Assembly (NCBI GenBank): GCA_002842695.1
Contig: PHDT01000015.1
Location: 1 to 52,977 of the forward strand
Direction of reading: 5' to 3'
Length of the DNA: 52,977 nucleotides
From: Bacteroidetes bacterium HGW-Bacteroidetes-10
Lineage (GTDB): Bacteria > Bacteroidota > Bacteroidia > Bacteroidales > UBA932
Below are positions 17,775 to 27,700 of this stretch, piece by piece. The translations under genes were made by a program, and so were the position numbers. A model generated the notes under the pieces. That model was not told the DNA's origin. It ran no database searches and saw only the letters and a list, made by a program, of their open reading frames with translations. How positions within the stretch are numbered: position 1 is the first letter of the stretch; each line of letters begins with the position of its first letter.

Positions 17775-19721
17775 GTGAAACATAAAATTCTCATATTTCT
17801 GCTGTTTTTGTGCCTTCTGCCGGAGGCTCCGGTACCGGCGCAGCCTGCAGGGGAGTTCCGCGAAGAAAAATTCCTGAAAAAGCCATTCAATGTTCTTATA
17901 ATTAGCTCATACAGTAGCGGTTATACATGGTCTGATGAGATAATCGACTACATAGGCAGTAACCTGATGCTCTCTGAGAAGCACAACTACGAAATAAGCC
18001 TGGAGTATCTGGCATCTGAATATCAGCAAGACCCCCAGTACTGGAGGTTCAGGCTGAATGTTATTATGAATTCATACAGAAAGCAGCCGCCGGATCTGAT
18101 AGTTCTTGTCTCAGACGAAGCCTGGTTTGCTTTCAGACATGCACGTAAAAAACACTATGAGAATGTACCTGTTCTGCTTGTTGCAGTAAAATCTGCCTCA
18201 CCAGCAGAGGAGCAGCTGGAAAACCCCGACTCTCTTTCAAGTTACACCCAGTTTGCAAAAACCACAGACCTTTTGCGCGAGAATAACGCAACGGGGATTA
18301 TAAGAGAGCTGAATATTGGAGGGGTTATTTCTCTGATGAATATTATGGTTGATGATTTGAGGGAGGTTGCATTAATAACTGACAGCAGGCTTCAGGGTCT
18401 CTTTACCAGCCTCATGGCTAAAGATATTCTTGAGAATGAGAGAAGAGATCTCAAAGGAAAGTTTATCAGGGCTTCGGAGGTTCCAACAGACTCTCTCTTT
18501 AAGATTGTAAGCAGATTTGGAGATACAACCGCAATGATTCTCTCATCATGGTTCACGCCGGGTTATGGTTTCAACTATTCGATGAACTACGTCTACTCCA
18601 GGATTTCAAAGGTCTCTTCCAGCCCTATGTTTGGAGTTGTGGCCAAAGCTGTAGAGAACGGATACTTTGCCGGCGGATATTTTATGCCTGAGAACTTCTG
18701 GGGAAGCGAAGCGGTAAAGTACATTGAAAAAATTTCGGCAGGAGTTCTTCCGGCCTCACTGCCTGCTATGGTTTATACAGATAGTCAGTGCCACCTTAAC
18801 TGGGCAGCTGTTAAGCGATACAATCTAAATACAGAGAACCTGCCGGATGGGGCAAAATTTTTTGATAAACCAACGGAAGTTTTCAGGAAATACAGAATTC
18901 AGATTATTGTTATTGGCTCAATTTTGATCATAATGATTATTGCCGCACTTCTTCTTACGAGAAGCTACTTACTGATTAAGGCGGCAAGAAAAAGGCTTCT
19001 TGACTCTGAGAACAATCTTTATCAGGCTCTTAAAAAGGCTCAGGAGTCAGATAAATTAAAATCTGCATTTCTGGCAAACATGAGTCATGAGATAAGAACT
19101 CCGCTAAATTCAATACTGGGTTTTACTGAACTGCTCTCTGAAACCACAGAGGAGTCAGAGAGGGAGCAGTATCAGAGAATCATAGCCTCCAGCAGTGATA
19201 TGCTGCTCAGACTTATTGACGACATACTGGACCTCTCCAAGATTGAGGCCGGGACTTATGAGTTTGTATTTGAACCGGCAGATGTATGTGAAATCCTGAA
19301 TGAACTGAGGCAGGTTTTTGCGGACAAGGCACAGAAAGGTGTCGAGTTTACTGTGGAGTGCAGGTTTGATGAACTGGTAATTTACGCAGACAGAAAGAGG
19401 ATTTTTCAGGTGTTAACAAATCTTGTAAGCAACGCGATTAAATTTACAAAGCATGGCTTTATTAAAGTAGTCTGCGATTCGGAGGAGTTCGACGGCGAGC
19501 GGTTTGTAGTTTTGTCTGTTGAGGATTCGGGCTTGGGAATCCCTGAAGAGAAGATCCCCACAATTTTCCAGCGATTTGTAAAGCTGAATGATTTGTCGGA
19601 CGGTACAGGACTTGGTCTGACTATTTGCAGCACAATAGTTAAGAAGCACAACGGAACCATACAGGTTAAATCAAAACAGGGATCTGGCACAAAATTCATT
19701 GTCCGAATCCCCGTCAAATAA
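17775..19721 (+). CDS. Membrane sensor histidine kinase with periplasmic ABC-substrate-binding-like domain
   Basis: A 648-residue sensor kinase with a GTG start (no ATG is available in frame near the signal sequence MKHKILIFLLFLCLLPEAP). The periplasmic region (about 35-375) resembles ABC_sub_bind/peripla_BP sensors (FNVLIISSYSSGYTWSDEII). One membrane helix lies at about 377-397 (IIVIGSILIIMIIAALLL). The kinase core follows: HisKA with FLANMSHEIRTPLNSILGF (phospho-acceptor His in SHEIRTP), N box NLVSNAIKFTK, G1 DSGLGIP and G2 GTGLGLT. There is no receiver domain and no partner regulator adjacent. An NIR element ends 12 nt before the start. Confidence 0.9.
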   Translation: MKHKILIFLLFLCLLPEAPVPAQPAGEFREEKFLKKPFNVLIISSYSSGYTWSDEIIDYIGSNLMLSEKHNYEISLEYLASEYQQDPQYWRFRLNVIMNSYRKQPPDLIVLVSDEAWFAFRHARKKHYENVPVLLVAVKSASPAEEQLENPDSLSSYTQFAKTTDLLRENNATGIIRELNIGGVISLMNIMVDDLREVALITDSRLQGLFTSLMAKDILENERRDLKGKFIRASEVPTDSLFKIVSRFGDTTAMILSSWFTPGYGFNYSMNYVYSRISKVSSSPMFGVVAKAVENGYFAGGYFMPENFWGSEAVKYIEKISAGVLPASLPAMVYTDSQCHLNWAAVKRYNLNTENLPDGAKFFDKPTEVFRKYRIQIIVIGSILIIMIIAALLLTRSYLLIKAARKRLLDSENNLYQALKKAQESDKLKSAFLANMSHEIRTPLNSILGFTELLSETTEESEREQYQRIIASSSDMLLRLIDDILDLSKIEAGTYEFVFEPADVCEILNELRQVFADKAQKGVEFTVECRFDELVIYADRKRIFQVLTNLVSNAIKFTKHGFIKVVCDSEEFDGERFVVLSVEDSGLGIPEEKIPTIFQRFVKLNDLSDGTGLGLTICSTIVKKHNGTIQVKSKQGSGTKFIVRIPVK

Positions 19722-19748
19722 TAATCCAAAAATTTCTTAAAGCAGATT

Positions 19749-21253
<1,505 letters not shown>

Positions 21254-21264
21254 AACCTTTGATT

Positions 21265-21669
21265 TTATCCGTTAATCTCCAGGATGTCCTCCGGGGCAGA
21301 GGCGGCATATGGCCCCTCCTTAACCTCGAATATCACAGTCCCTCTAGCAAGAACCTCAAGGTTGTGCCAGGTGCCGGCGGGGATGTTTACGCCATAGTTT
21401 CCGTCGCAGGGGTCAAATATGCAGCTCTCCTGCAACTCTCCTTTGTAATTGTAAAACATCACCTTTATGGCTCCTCTCAGAACAATGTAGGTTTCGTCAG
21501 TATTCCGGTGACGGTGTACAGGAAGCACACTGCCAGGCTCCAGAGCGTTTAGCAACCGCTGTACGGGGGCGTCAAGGCTCTTGTGAATGTTGTAATTCAT
21601 TCTAAGTCTTGTCGAGGCTTTGGCCTCGCTTCCTACCATGTCCAGCAGTCTGTCATCTATCTTAAGCAT
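21265..21669 (-). CDS. WbuC-family cupin
   Basis: A 134-residue single-domain cupin of the WbuC family, commonly found in O-antigen and capsule clusters but without an established reaction. The start is set at MLKIDDRLLDMV, which clears the rfbB stop by 10 nt; a longer reading would overlap rfbB. Metal ligands of cupin motif 1 are visible in PVHRHRNTDETYIVLRG (HxH, then E) and motif 2 around NIPAGTWHNLEV. It lies immediately after rfbB. Confidence 0.86.
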   Translation of the reverse strand: MLKIDDRLLDMVGSEAKASTRLRMNYNIHKSLDAPVQRLLNALEPGSVLPVHRHRNTDETYIVLRGAIKVMFYNYKGELQESCIFDPCDGNYGVNIPAGTWHNLEVLARGTVIFEVKEGPYAASAPEDILEING

Positions 21670-21679
21670 TATTAATAAT

Positions 21680-22777
21680 TTACCTGTTGTACATTGAATC
21701 GTAATACTTCTGGTACTCTCCTGAAGTGACACTATCGAGCCACTTTCCGTTTTCGAGGTACCACTTTACCGTTTTTTCGATGCCTTCTTCGAACTGGAGC
21801 GAGGGTGACCACCCGAGCTCCCGGTTCAGCTTGCCGGAGTCAATCGCATAGCGGAGGTCGTGACCTGCGCGGTCGGTGACGTAGGTGATCAGGGGCAGCG
21901 AGGCGCCCGCAGGGCGGCCGAGCTGCCTGTCTACAGTCGCTATGAGTACCTTTATGAGGTCAATGTTTTTCCATTCGTTAAACCCGCCTATGTTGTAGGT
22001 TTCACCCAGCTTGCCCTCATGAAATATCAGGTCAATTGCGGCTGCATGATCCTCTACATAGAGCCAGTCTCTCACATTTTCGCCCTTGCCGTATACCGGA
22101 AGTGGTTTGTTGTGGCGGATATTGTTTATGAAAAGAGGAATCAGCTTTTCCGGAAACTGGAAAGAGCCGTAATTGTTCGAACAATTTGATATTTTAACAG
22201 GGAATCCGTATGTGTCGTGCCATGCCCTCACAAAGTGGTCGCTTGATGCTTTGGAAGCCGAATATGGTGAATGGGGATCGTATTTTGTATCTTCTGTGAA
22301 GAAGGATCCGTCATTCTCAAGCGAGCCGTAGACCTCGTCTGTTGATACGTGATAAAAAAGCTTTCCTTCGAACGGATTTGAAGAGCCGGTGGCTCCGCCA
22401 CTCTTTGAATCTCTGGAATTACTTGTCCAATATTCACGTGCGGCCTGCAGAAGCGAGAGGGTGCCCATCACATTTGTGCGTGCAAATGAGAATGGGTCAA
22501 CTATTGAGCGGTCTACATGGGACTCGGCAGCGAGGTGAATGATTCCGTCAATCTGATTATCTGCAATAACCCTGCGAATCTGCTCAATGTCACAGATATC
22601 GGCCTTTACAAACTTGTAATTTGGCTTTGACTCCACATCCCGGAGGTTTTCCAGGTTGCCGGCGTAGGTTAGCAGGTCAAGGTTTATTATGTTGTACTGC
22701 GGATATTTGTTGACCATCAGCCTTACAAGGTGTGACCCGATAAATCCTGCTCCGCCTGTGATTAATATATTCTTCAT
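21680..22777 (-). CDS. rfbB: dTDP-glucose 4,6-dehydratase
   Basis: RmlB/RfbB, second step of dTDP-L-rhamnose synthesis, about 365 residues from MKNILITGGAGFIGSHLVRL. The Rossmann motif GGAGFIG, the STDEVYG motif with catalytic Asp and Glu, and YSASKASSDH (YxxxK) are all present. Two insertions are unusual: about 20 residues (SNSRDSKSGGATGSSNP) before the VSTDEVYG strand, and QLGRPAGASLP near residue 285. The latter is encoded by a GC-rich palindrome (21894-21927). Both fall at places where the family has short loops, so function is probably retained. It is 22 nt downstream of rfbD. Confidence 0.94.
   Translation of the reverse strand: MKNILITGGAGFIGSHLVRLMVNKYPQYNIINLDLLTYAGNLENLRDVESKPNYKFVKADICDIEQIRRVIADNQIDGIIHLAAESHVDRSIVDPFSFARTNVMGTLSLLQAAREYWTSNSRDSKSGGATGSSNPFEGKLFYHVSTDEVYGSLENDGSFFTEDTKYDPHSPYSASKASSDHFVRAWHDTYGFPVKISNCSNNYGSFQFPEKLIPLFINNIRHNKPLPVYGKGENVRDWLYVEDHAAAIDLIFHEGKLGETYNIGGFNEWKNIDLIKVLIATVDRQLGRPAGASLPLITYVTDRAGHDLRYAIDSGKLNRELGWSPSLQFEEGIEKTVKWYLENGKWLDSVTSGEYQKYYDSMYNR
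21894..21927. repeat. GC-rich palindrome inside rfbB
   Basis: GGCAGC (21894-21899) pairs with GCTGCC (21922-21927), and inside these GGCGCCC pairs with GGGCG and CC around a 3-nt loop, with GA/GA internal mismatches. It is read in frame as part of a surface-loop-like Arg/Pro/Ala/Gly stretch. Confidence 0.5.
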
Positions 22778-22799
22778 AAATCTGATTTTCTCCGGTAAT

Positions 22800-23693
22800 T
22801 TACAATTTTTCCCAAAAGCTGCTCTCCCTGAGGGGTTCGAGCCAGTGACGGATCTCAATCCCAAAGTTACGCTTGATTTTTGTTTTGTCCAGAACAGAGA
22901 ATGCCGGTCTTACGGCCTTTGTCGGGAACAAATCTGAAGTTACAGGATTTACCCTGCAACTGCTGCCTCTTTGTCTCACAATTTCAAGTGCAAAGTCGTA
23001 CCACGAGCAGACACCCTCGTTTGAGAAGTGGTAAAGACCTTTAAGTGAGTCTTTCTCTTCACCGGTTGCTGTTTCCCATTTTTTCACTGCAGAGTCTATT
23101 GCTCTGGCAAGATCTCCGGCGAAGGTTGGTGTTCCTGTCTGGTCAAAGACAACGTTCAGAGACTCCCTTTCGGAAGCCAGCCTTGCTATTGTCTTTACGA
23201 AGTTTGCACCATAAGCTGAATAGAGCCATGAGGTACGGATTATGATTGCGTCGCAGCCGGAGTTAAGAATAGCCTGTTCACCTCCCAGTTTGGTTCTTCC
23301 GTATGCGCCGGCCGGGGCGGGCGTATCGGATTCTGTGTAGGGTCTGCATCCTTTCCCGTCAAAAACGTAGTCAGTAGATACATGAACAAGGAGCGCGCCT
23401 CTCTCCCGGCCCGCCCCGGCCGCCTTTGCAACTCCGGCCAGAATCTCCGGAGCCCTTTCATTTACAAGAGATGCGGTAAGTTCGTCATCCTCGGCCTTGT
23501 CAACGGCAGTATATGCTGCACAATTGACAATAACCTCAATATTGTTATCCTTTACAAATTTTTCAACGCTCTTCTTATCTGTTATGTCAAGCTCATTCAC
23601 ATCTGTATAGAAAATTGAATCAGCCTCACCCCAAAGCTCCCTGAGCTCGCTCCCGAGCTGTCCCTTGCTTCCTGTTACCACAATTCTTGCCAT
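22800..23693 (-). CDS. rfbD: dTDP-4-dehydrorhamnose reductase
   Basis: RmlD/RfbD, last step of dTDP-L-rhamnose synthesis, 297 residues from MARIVVTGSKGQLGSELREL. This start is chosen over an upstream in-frame ATG because it puts the Rossmann motif (GSKGQLG) at residue 8 and removes an overlap with rfbC. HVSTDYVFDG and YGRTKLGGE (YxxxK) are conserved. The stretch AKAAGAGRERGALL just before the STDYVF strand is several residues longer than usual and is encoded by GC-rich DNA that is the inverse complement of the DNA for TPAPAGAYG (13-bp arms at 23310-23322 and 23409-23421). Confidence 0.93.
   Translation of the reverse strand: MARIVVTGSKGQLGSELRELWGEADSIFYTDVNELDITDKKSVEKFVKDNNIEVIVNCAAYTAVDKAEDDELTASLVNERAPEILAGVAKAAGAGRERGALLVHVSTDYVFDGKGCRPYTESDTPAPAGAYGRTKLGGEQAILNSGCDAIIIRTSWLYSAYGANFVKTIARLASERESLNVVFDQTGTPTFAGDLARAIDSAVKKWETATGEEKDSLKGLYHFSNEGVCSWYDFALEIVRQRGSSCRVNPVTSDLFPTKAVRPAFSVLDKTKIKRNFGIEIRHWLEPLRESSFWEKL
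23310..23421. repeat. Inverted pair of GC-rich arms inside rfbD
   Basis: GGCCGGGGCGGGC (23310-23322) and its exact complement (23409-23421) are separated by 86 nt within the coding region. The same GGGCCGGGGCGG word forms the stem at 40230-40276, linking the two as one REP-like family. Confidence 0.55.
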
Positions 23694-23709
23694 AGCCTCA
23701 GGTTTACTT

Positions 23710-24276
23710 TTAATATAAATTTGTTCCGTAATCGAATAGTTTTGCATCCTTTAAAAGCGGATGCATTTTGTCCTTATCGCTCAGCAGAATCTCATCTGCA
23801 GGCACCCCCCAGTCAATTCCCAGAGCCGGATCGTTCCATAAAACTGCTGCCTCATATTCAGGAGCATAGTAGTTGTCTGTTTTGTACTGGACTATTGTAT
23901 TATCCTCAAGGACAGAGAAGCCGTGTGCAAAACCTCTCGGAATAAAGATTTGTCTTTTGTTTTCGCCGGAAATCTCAGCTACAACTGACTTGCCGAATGT
24001 GGGAGATCCCTTTCTGATATCGACTGCAACATCAATTATCTTGCCTGACACCACCCTTATTAGTTTTGACTGGGCAAAAGGAGGGAGCTGATAATGGAGG
24101 CCCCTGAGAACCCCTCTTGAAGAGAGAGATTCATTCTCCTGGACAAATTCTGTATTTAAGATCTCCTCACGGAACTTCCCTTTGAGGAAAGTCTCCATGA
24201 AATAGCCCCTTGAATCACCCCGGATTACTGGATCGATTAGTACTACCTGAGGAATTTCTGTTGGAATTATTGTCAT
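23710..24276 (-). CDS. rfbC: dTDP-4-dehydrorhamnose 3,5-epimerase
   Basis: RmlC/RfbC, a cupin-fold epimerase of 188 residues, third step of dTDP-rhamnose synthesis. Diagnostic blocks are GDSRGYFMETF, FVQENESLSSRGVLRGLHYQ (catalytic His in LRGLHYQ), VAVDIRKGSPTFGK and FIPRGFAHGFSVLEDNT. Length is normal for the family. It lies between rfbA (21 nt upstream) and rfbD (16 nt downstream) in one operon. Confidence 0.95.
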   Translation of the reverse strand: MTIIPTEIPQVVLIDPVIRGDSRGYFMETFLKGKFREEILNTEFVQENESLSSRGVLRGLHYQLPPFAQSKLIRVVSGKIIDVAVDIRKGSPTFGKSVVAEISGENKRQIFIPRGFAHGFSVLEDNTIVQYKTDNYYAPEYEAAVLWNDPALGIDWGVPADEILLSDKDKMHPLLKDAKLFDYGTNLY

Positions 24277-24297
24277 TATATGGAACTGTTAATGCTT

Positions 24298-25188
24298 TTA
24301 CTGTTCAGATTCAGGCTCATCTGCCATCTTGGCAAGATATTGCCCGTATTGATTTTTAATCATTGGAGCGGCAAGCTTTCTGAGTTTTGCCGAATCAATC
24401 CAGCCTCTTCTGAATGCTATCTCCTCCAGGCATGCAACTTTCAGGCCTGTCCTCTTCTCAATAACCTCAATGAATGTAGATGCCTCCGACAGTGAATCGT
24501 GAGTTCCGGTATCCAGCCAGGCAAAACCGCGGCCCAGTGTCTGAACCTTAAGTTTCTCGTTTTTCAGATACTCCTGGTTAACGGTTGTTATCTCCAGTTC
24601 ACCACGTGCAGAGGGTTTTATTCTCTTTGCAACCTCAATAACGCTGTTCGGATAAAAATATAACCCCACAACCGCGTAATTGCTTTTAGGCGCCTTTGGT
24701 TTCTCCTCAATGCTCAGCACTTTGCCGTTTTTATCAAATTCAGCAACTCCATACCTCTCAGGATCATTAACCCAGTAACCGAAAACAGTTGCATCGCCTT
24801 TTTCCTGAGCATCCTTAACTGCTTCTGCCAGCATTTTTGTAAACGAATATCCGTAAAAGATGTTGTCTCCCAGAACAAGGCAGGCAGTATCATCTCCAAT
24901 GAATTTTTCTCCAATTATAAAGGCCTGTGCCAGTCCGTCCGGAGAAGGCTGCTCGGCATATTCAAACCTTACACCATAATCCGACCCGTCTCCCAGAAGT
25001 CTTCTGAACCCCGGAAGGTCTGCAGGAGTGGAGATAATCAGAATCTCCCTTATACCCGCAAGCATAAGCACAGAAACCGGATAGTAAACCATCGGCTTAT
25101 CATAAATTGGCAAAAGCTGTTTTGAAATCCCCTTTGTAATAGGGTAGAGGCGAGTGCCGGATCCCCCTGCCAGTACGATTCCTTTCAT
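24298..25188 (-). CDS. rfbA: Glucose-1-phosphate thymidylyltransferase
   Basis: RmlA/RfbA, first step of dTDP-L-rhamnose synthesis, 296 residues. The nucleotidyltransferase signature [16 protein letters not shown] is at the N-terminus, with [15 protein letters not shown], the metal-binding D in LGDNIFYG and the sugar-phosphate loop around [11 protein letters not shown]-like [20 protein letters not shown]. It heads the rfbA-C-D-B order, which then continues with a cupin, a secreted protein and the WlbA-like gene. Confidence 0.95.
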   Translation of the reverse strand: MKGIVLAGGSGTRLYPITKGISKQLLPIYDKPMVYYPVSVLMLAGIREILIISTPADLPGFRRLLGDGSDYGVRFEYAEQPSPDGLAQAFIIGEKFIGDDTACLVLGDNIFYGYSFTKMLAEAVKDAQEKGDATVFGYWVNDPERYGVAEFDKNGKVLSIEEKPKAPKSNYAVVGLYFYPNSVIEVAKRIKPSARGELEITTVNQEYLKNEKLKVQTLGRGFAWLDTGTHDSLSEASTFIEVIEKRTGLKVACLEEIAFRRGWIDSAKLRKLAAPMIKNQYGQYLAKMADEPESEQ

Positions 25189-25228
25189 GAATGAATTGTT
25201 ACTTTATTATTAATACAAATGTAGACAA

Positions 25229-26242
25229 TTAGGAGTAAGTTTCCACAAGTTTATCCAACAGATGTCCGTTGTGATCAATGAAATATTGGGCTGCGTTAAC
25301 CAGGGCCCTTATATTCTTTGGAGATGCATTGTCCATATCAACATCGGCATCCAGCAGAAGCGGCTCAATGCGGATATAGTTTTCCGGAGCCCCCACAGAT
25401 GTGAATACCTGATTCATCTGGTAGTTAACCGTCTCTGCAACAGATGAAAGCATGATGTCAATTATTGGACTCAGCCACCCAATATAACCAAACCTTCTGG
25501 TCTTCTCATAGAGGTAAGGTTTTTCGGCCTTACCGGTACCTACCGAAAGCATTGAATAACCCGTAATGCCCACATCCGGCCAGAGCTTAATTGACTCCAC
25601 CAGGGCGCACATTGATGGATTGTTTGCATATATTCCCCCGTCAACAAGGTTTCTGAAAGGAAGGCTCTCTGCCGATGCCCCCTTTTCTGCCGCCTCGTGA
25701 GAGCTGCGCGGATATACCTTTGCAGGGCTGAAGTATGTGGGTGCAGCAGTTGTAGCCCTCACTATGTCGCACAGCCTGTAGTCTGCCATGCTGCCATATT
25801 TGGTCACGGCATGTTTTGAAAACAGCAAAGCCTTACGGCTGCTCATTTCGTATGCGGTAATCAGACACTCTTTTGCCACTTCCGAGATGTAAGTATCTCC
25901 AAGCAGTTTTTTTGAGAAATCATAGAGGGCATCCTCCTTATACCTGCTTCTGAAAAGACCGAATCCCGATGCTGCCATTTGCCAGATTGTCCTGTGAAAG
26001 AGAGTAGGCCCAAGCTGCTGATAGAATTCAAGAATCTCTGAAGCTCTGTACCTTTGAGGTGAGAGGAAAAGCGAGACCAGTATCCCGCCTGTAGAAGTTC
26101 CTGCCAACATGTCAAAACAATCGGCAATCCTCAGGTTTGGATCATTTTTTGCAATTTGAAGTCTGGCTTCAAGATTGGCAAGTATGGAAGCGGGAATCAC
26201 ACCGCGGATTCCGCCTCCGTCAATAGTGAGAACCTTTTTCAA
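25229..26242 (-). CDS. Patatin-like phospholipase
   Basis: A 337-residue cytosolic lipid acyl hydrolase of the patatin family. The oxyanion motif DGGGIRG is at residues 8-14, the nucleophile serine is in GTSTGGIL at about residue 51, and the dyad aspartate is in DGGIYANNPS at about residue 202. The start codon is TTG; the DGGGIRG motif follows so closely that no later start is plausible. The insert PRSSHEAAEKGASAESLPF before the DGG motif is longer than usual. It is divergent from ferritin, 40 nt upstream of rfbA on the same strand. Confidence 0.9.
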   Translation of the reverse strand: MKKVLTIDGGGIRGVIPASILANLEARLQIAKNDPNLRIADCFDMLAGTSTGGILVSLFLSPQRYRASEILEFYQQLGPTLFHRTIWQMAASGFGLFRSRYKEDALYDFSKKLLGDTYISEVAKECLITAYEMSSRKALLFSKHAVTKYGSMADYRLCDIVRATTAAPTYFSPAKVYPRSSHEAAEKGASAESLPFRNLVDGGIYANNPSMCALVESIKLWPDVGITGYSMLSVGTGKAEKPYLYEKTRRFGYIGWLSPIIDIMLSSVAETVNYQMNQVFTSVGAPENYIRIEPLLLDADVDMDNASPKNIRALVNAAQYFIDHNGHLLDKLVETYS

Positions 26243-26264
26243 TTTAATCTGTTTTTAGTTAACC

Positions 26265-26272
26265 CAAATGTA
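26265..26272 (-). promoter_or_regulatory. Candidate -7 element for the patatin gene
   Basis: On the minus strand TACATTTG matches the Bacteroidota -7 consensus TAnnTTTG and lies 22 nt before the TTG start codon. The -33 TTTG is not present at the usual spacing, so support is partial. Confidence 0.4.
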
Positions 26273-26346
26273 ACAAAAATTGATTAACTTTACCACACGA
26301 ATAAGCCCCAATTTAATTGATTACTAACTTTTAATACATTTTAAAT

Positions 26347-26865
26347 ATGAAATTCAATAAAAAAGTTGAAGAGATTTTAAACAAACAAGTCAACGCCGAA
26401 TTCTGGTCGGCATTTATGTACCTTTCAATGGCCTCATGGTTTGAGAGCAAAGGACTCAAAGGTTTTGCAAACTGGATGAGAGTTCAGTACCAGGAAGAGT
26501 CTGCACACGCACTAAAAATACACGACTATATCATCACCCGCGGCGGAGAAGCAAAACTGGCCCAGCTCGATGCTGTACCTCTTGAGTGGAAGAGCATTAT
26601 GCATGTTTTCGAAGAGACCTACAAACACGAGTGCAAGGTTACCGACCTCATCCACGGTTGCTACAACGTAGCTGCAGACGAGCGCGACCACGCCTCAACC
26701 AACATGCTCCAGTGGTTCATCGACGAACAAGTTGAAGAAGAGCAAAACGTAATCGCAATCATCGACCAGCTCAAACTCATTGGAGACAATGGTCAGGCCA
26801 TCTACATGCTCGACAAAGAACTCGCCACCCGTGTCTTCGTAGACCCAACCCAGGCAGCAAACTAA
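26347..26865 (+). CDS. ftnA: Ferritin (non-haem, FtnA type)
   Basis: An iron-storage protein of 172 residues that forms 24-subunit shells. Ferroxidase-centre residues are visible in NAEFWSAFMYLSMASWF, QYQEESAHALKIHDYI (ExxH) and the later DEQVEEEQNVI. Length and motifs are normal for bacterial ferritins. The 104-nt gap to the divergent patatin gene contains its promoter but no exact TTTG/TAnnTTTG pair was seen. A strong terminator follows at 26898. Confidence 0.95.
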   Translation: MKFNKKVEEILNKQVNAEFWSAFMYLSMASWFESKGLKGFANWMRVQYQEESAHALKIHDYIITRGGEAKLAQLDAVPLEWKSIMHVFEETYKHECKVTDLIHGCYNVAADERDHASTNMLQWFIDEQVEEEQNVIAIIDQLKLIGDNGQAIYMLDKELATRVFVDPTQAAN

Positions 26866-26897
26866 CAGATTTACAAACCGAATGTATGGTTTAATTT

Positions 26898-26935
26898 AAG
26901 AGGCTAACAAGTTGATTGCTAGCCTCTTTTCTTTT
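26898..26935 (+). terminator. Rho-independent terminator after ferritin
   Basis: AAGAGGCTA (26898-26906) pairs perfectly with TAGCCTCTT (26920-26928), followed by a T-rich tail. It lies 33 nt after the ferritin stop codon. Confidence 0.85.
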
Positions 26936-26948
26936 GTTTCCGGTCTGA

Positions 26949-27063
26949 GCCCGTGTCGCTGTAACTCACTATCAATCAACGACAGCCACTTTGTCCCCGC
27001 GGATGATCCGCGGGGACAAAGTGCTACTGACTGAGGATCTGCGAGTTGCAGCCGTGCGGGTCG
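26949..27063. repeat. M1-type mosaic palindromic repeat, copy 1
   Basis: The core (26987-27023) is an odd-centred palindrome with two perfect 18-nt arms beginning CACTTTGTCCCCGCGGAT. It is flanked by CCCGTGTCGCTGTAACTCA on one side and GTGCTACTGACTGAGGATCT plus GCCGTGCGGGTC on the other. The same arrangement occurs at 27246-27453, 31007-31213 (opposite strand) and 35955-36065. The 27064-27114 stretch after it has no recognisable content. This is REP-like intergenic DNA without a supported protein. Confidence 0.75.
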
Positions 27064-27114
27064 TGTTGAAAATCGTTAACAAAAAGAGGCGAAACCCGCA
27101 CTGCGACTAAGAGA

Positions 27115-27170
27115 GAAGGTGCCGGGCAAAATGCCCGGCGGGAGTTAGCCTTCGGCAAAGGTTTTTCAAG
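27115..27170 (-). repeat. M2-type mosaic repeat, copy 2 (inverted)
   Basis: The GCCGGGCA/TGCCCGGC hairpin with its flanking GGGAGTTAGCC and GGCAAAGGTTTTTC is the reverse complement of the M2 module at 27-139. The loop (AAAAT here on this strand) is inverted relative to copy 1. The 27171-27245 stretch beyond it shows nothing recognisable. Confidence 0.65.
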
Positions 27171-27245
27171 CCAGCACGCCCTTGCTCAGTTTTCGTTTGC
27201 CTGTCTTGGTTTGAGCGATGTTTCCATGTTCATTTTTCAGGCCTG

Positions 27246-27453
27246 CCCGTGTCGCTGTAACTCACTGTCAATCAGCGACAGCCACTTTGTCCCCGCGGAT
27301 CATCCGCGGGGACAAAGTGCTACTGACTGAGGATCTGTACGTTGCGGCCGTGCGGGTCGAGCGACTGAAAGTTGGAGAGTGAGCCAGGCCGGGAACTTGC
27401 GCGTGAAGCGCTGCACCGCCACCGCCGGTCTGCCGGTGGTACCTTCTTTTGCA
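27246..27453 (-). repeat. M1-type mosaic palindromic repeat, copy 2 (long form)
   Basis: This longer copy contains the 37-nt palindrome at 27283-27319 (perfect arms, centre C instead of G), then CTGACTGAGGATCTG, the GCCGTGCGGGTCGA word, and a distal GC-rich end GCGCTGCACCGCC with GGTACCTTCTTTTGC. Read from the other strand it aligns over about 205 nt with 31007-31213. From 27457 to 27549 only a short CCTGAGT/ACTCAGG hairpin (27469-27490) was seen. Confidence 0.75.
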
Positions 27454-27549
27454 GCCATACACCGGCGGCCTGAGTGTTGTTTAACTCAGGCTGCCATGCG
27501 TGCTGTCCAGCTCAGGCTGAGATGAGTGTTGTCTAAGTTTTTCAGATCT

Positions 27550-27700
27550 CTTCAGAGCATCTTGATCTGAACTTCTTGATCTGAGCATCTTGATTTGAGC
27601 TTCTTGATCTGAACTTCTTGATTTGAGCATCTTGATCTGAGGTTCTTGATTTGAGTCTCTTGGTCAGAGAGACTTGATCAGTGCTTCTTGATGAGTGCGG
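27550..27700. repeat. 14-bp tandem repeat overlapping the end of sucD
   Basis: Ten consecutive 14-bp units start at 27561 (CTTGATCTGAACTT and variants such as CTTGATTTGAGCAT), with a shortened unit before them. The last three units, from 27659, are more diverged. The array runs through the sucD stop codon (27678-27680), and the final one and a half units encode its C-terminal LIKKH. Because 14 is not a multiple of 3, each extra unit would shift the reading frame if gained upstream of the stop. Confidence 0.9.

Noticed and set aside
27550-27700. CRISPR-like array
   Set aside because: Units are 14 bp, contiguous and without spacers; it is a minisatellite, and no cas gene is present.
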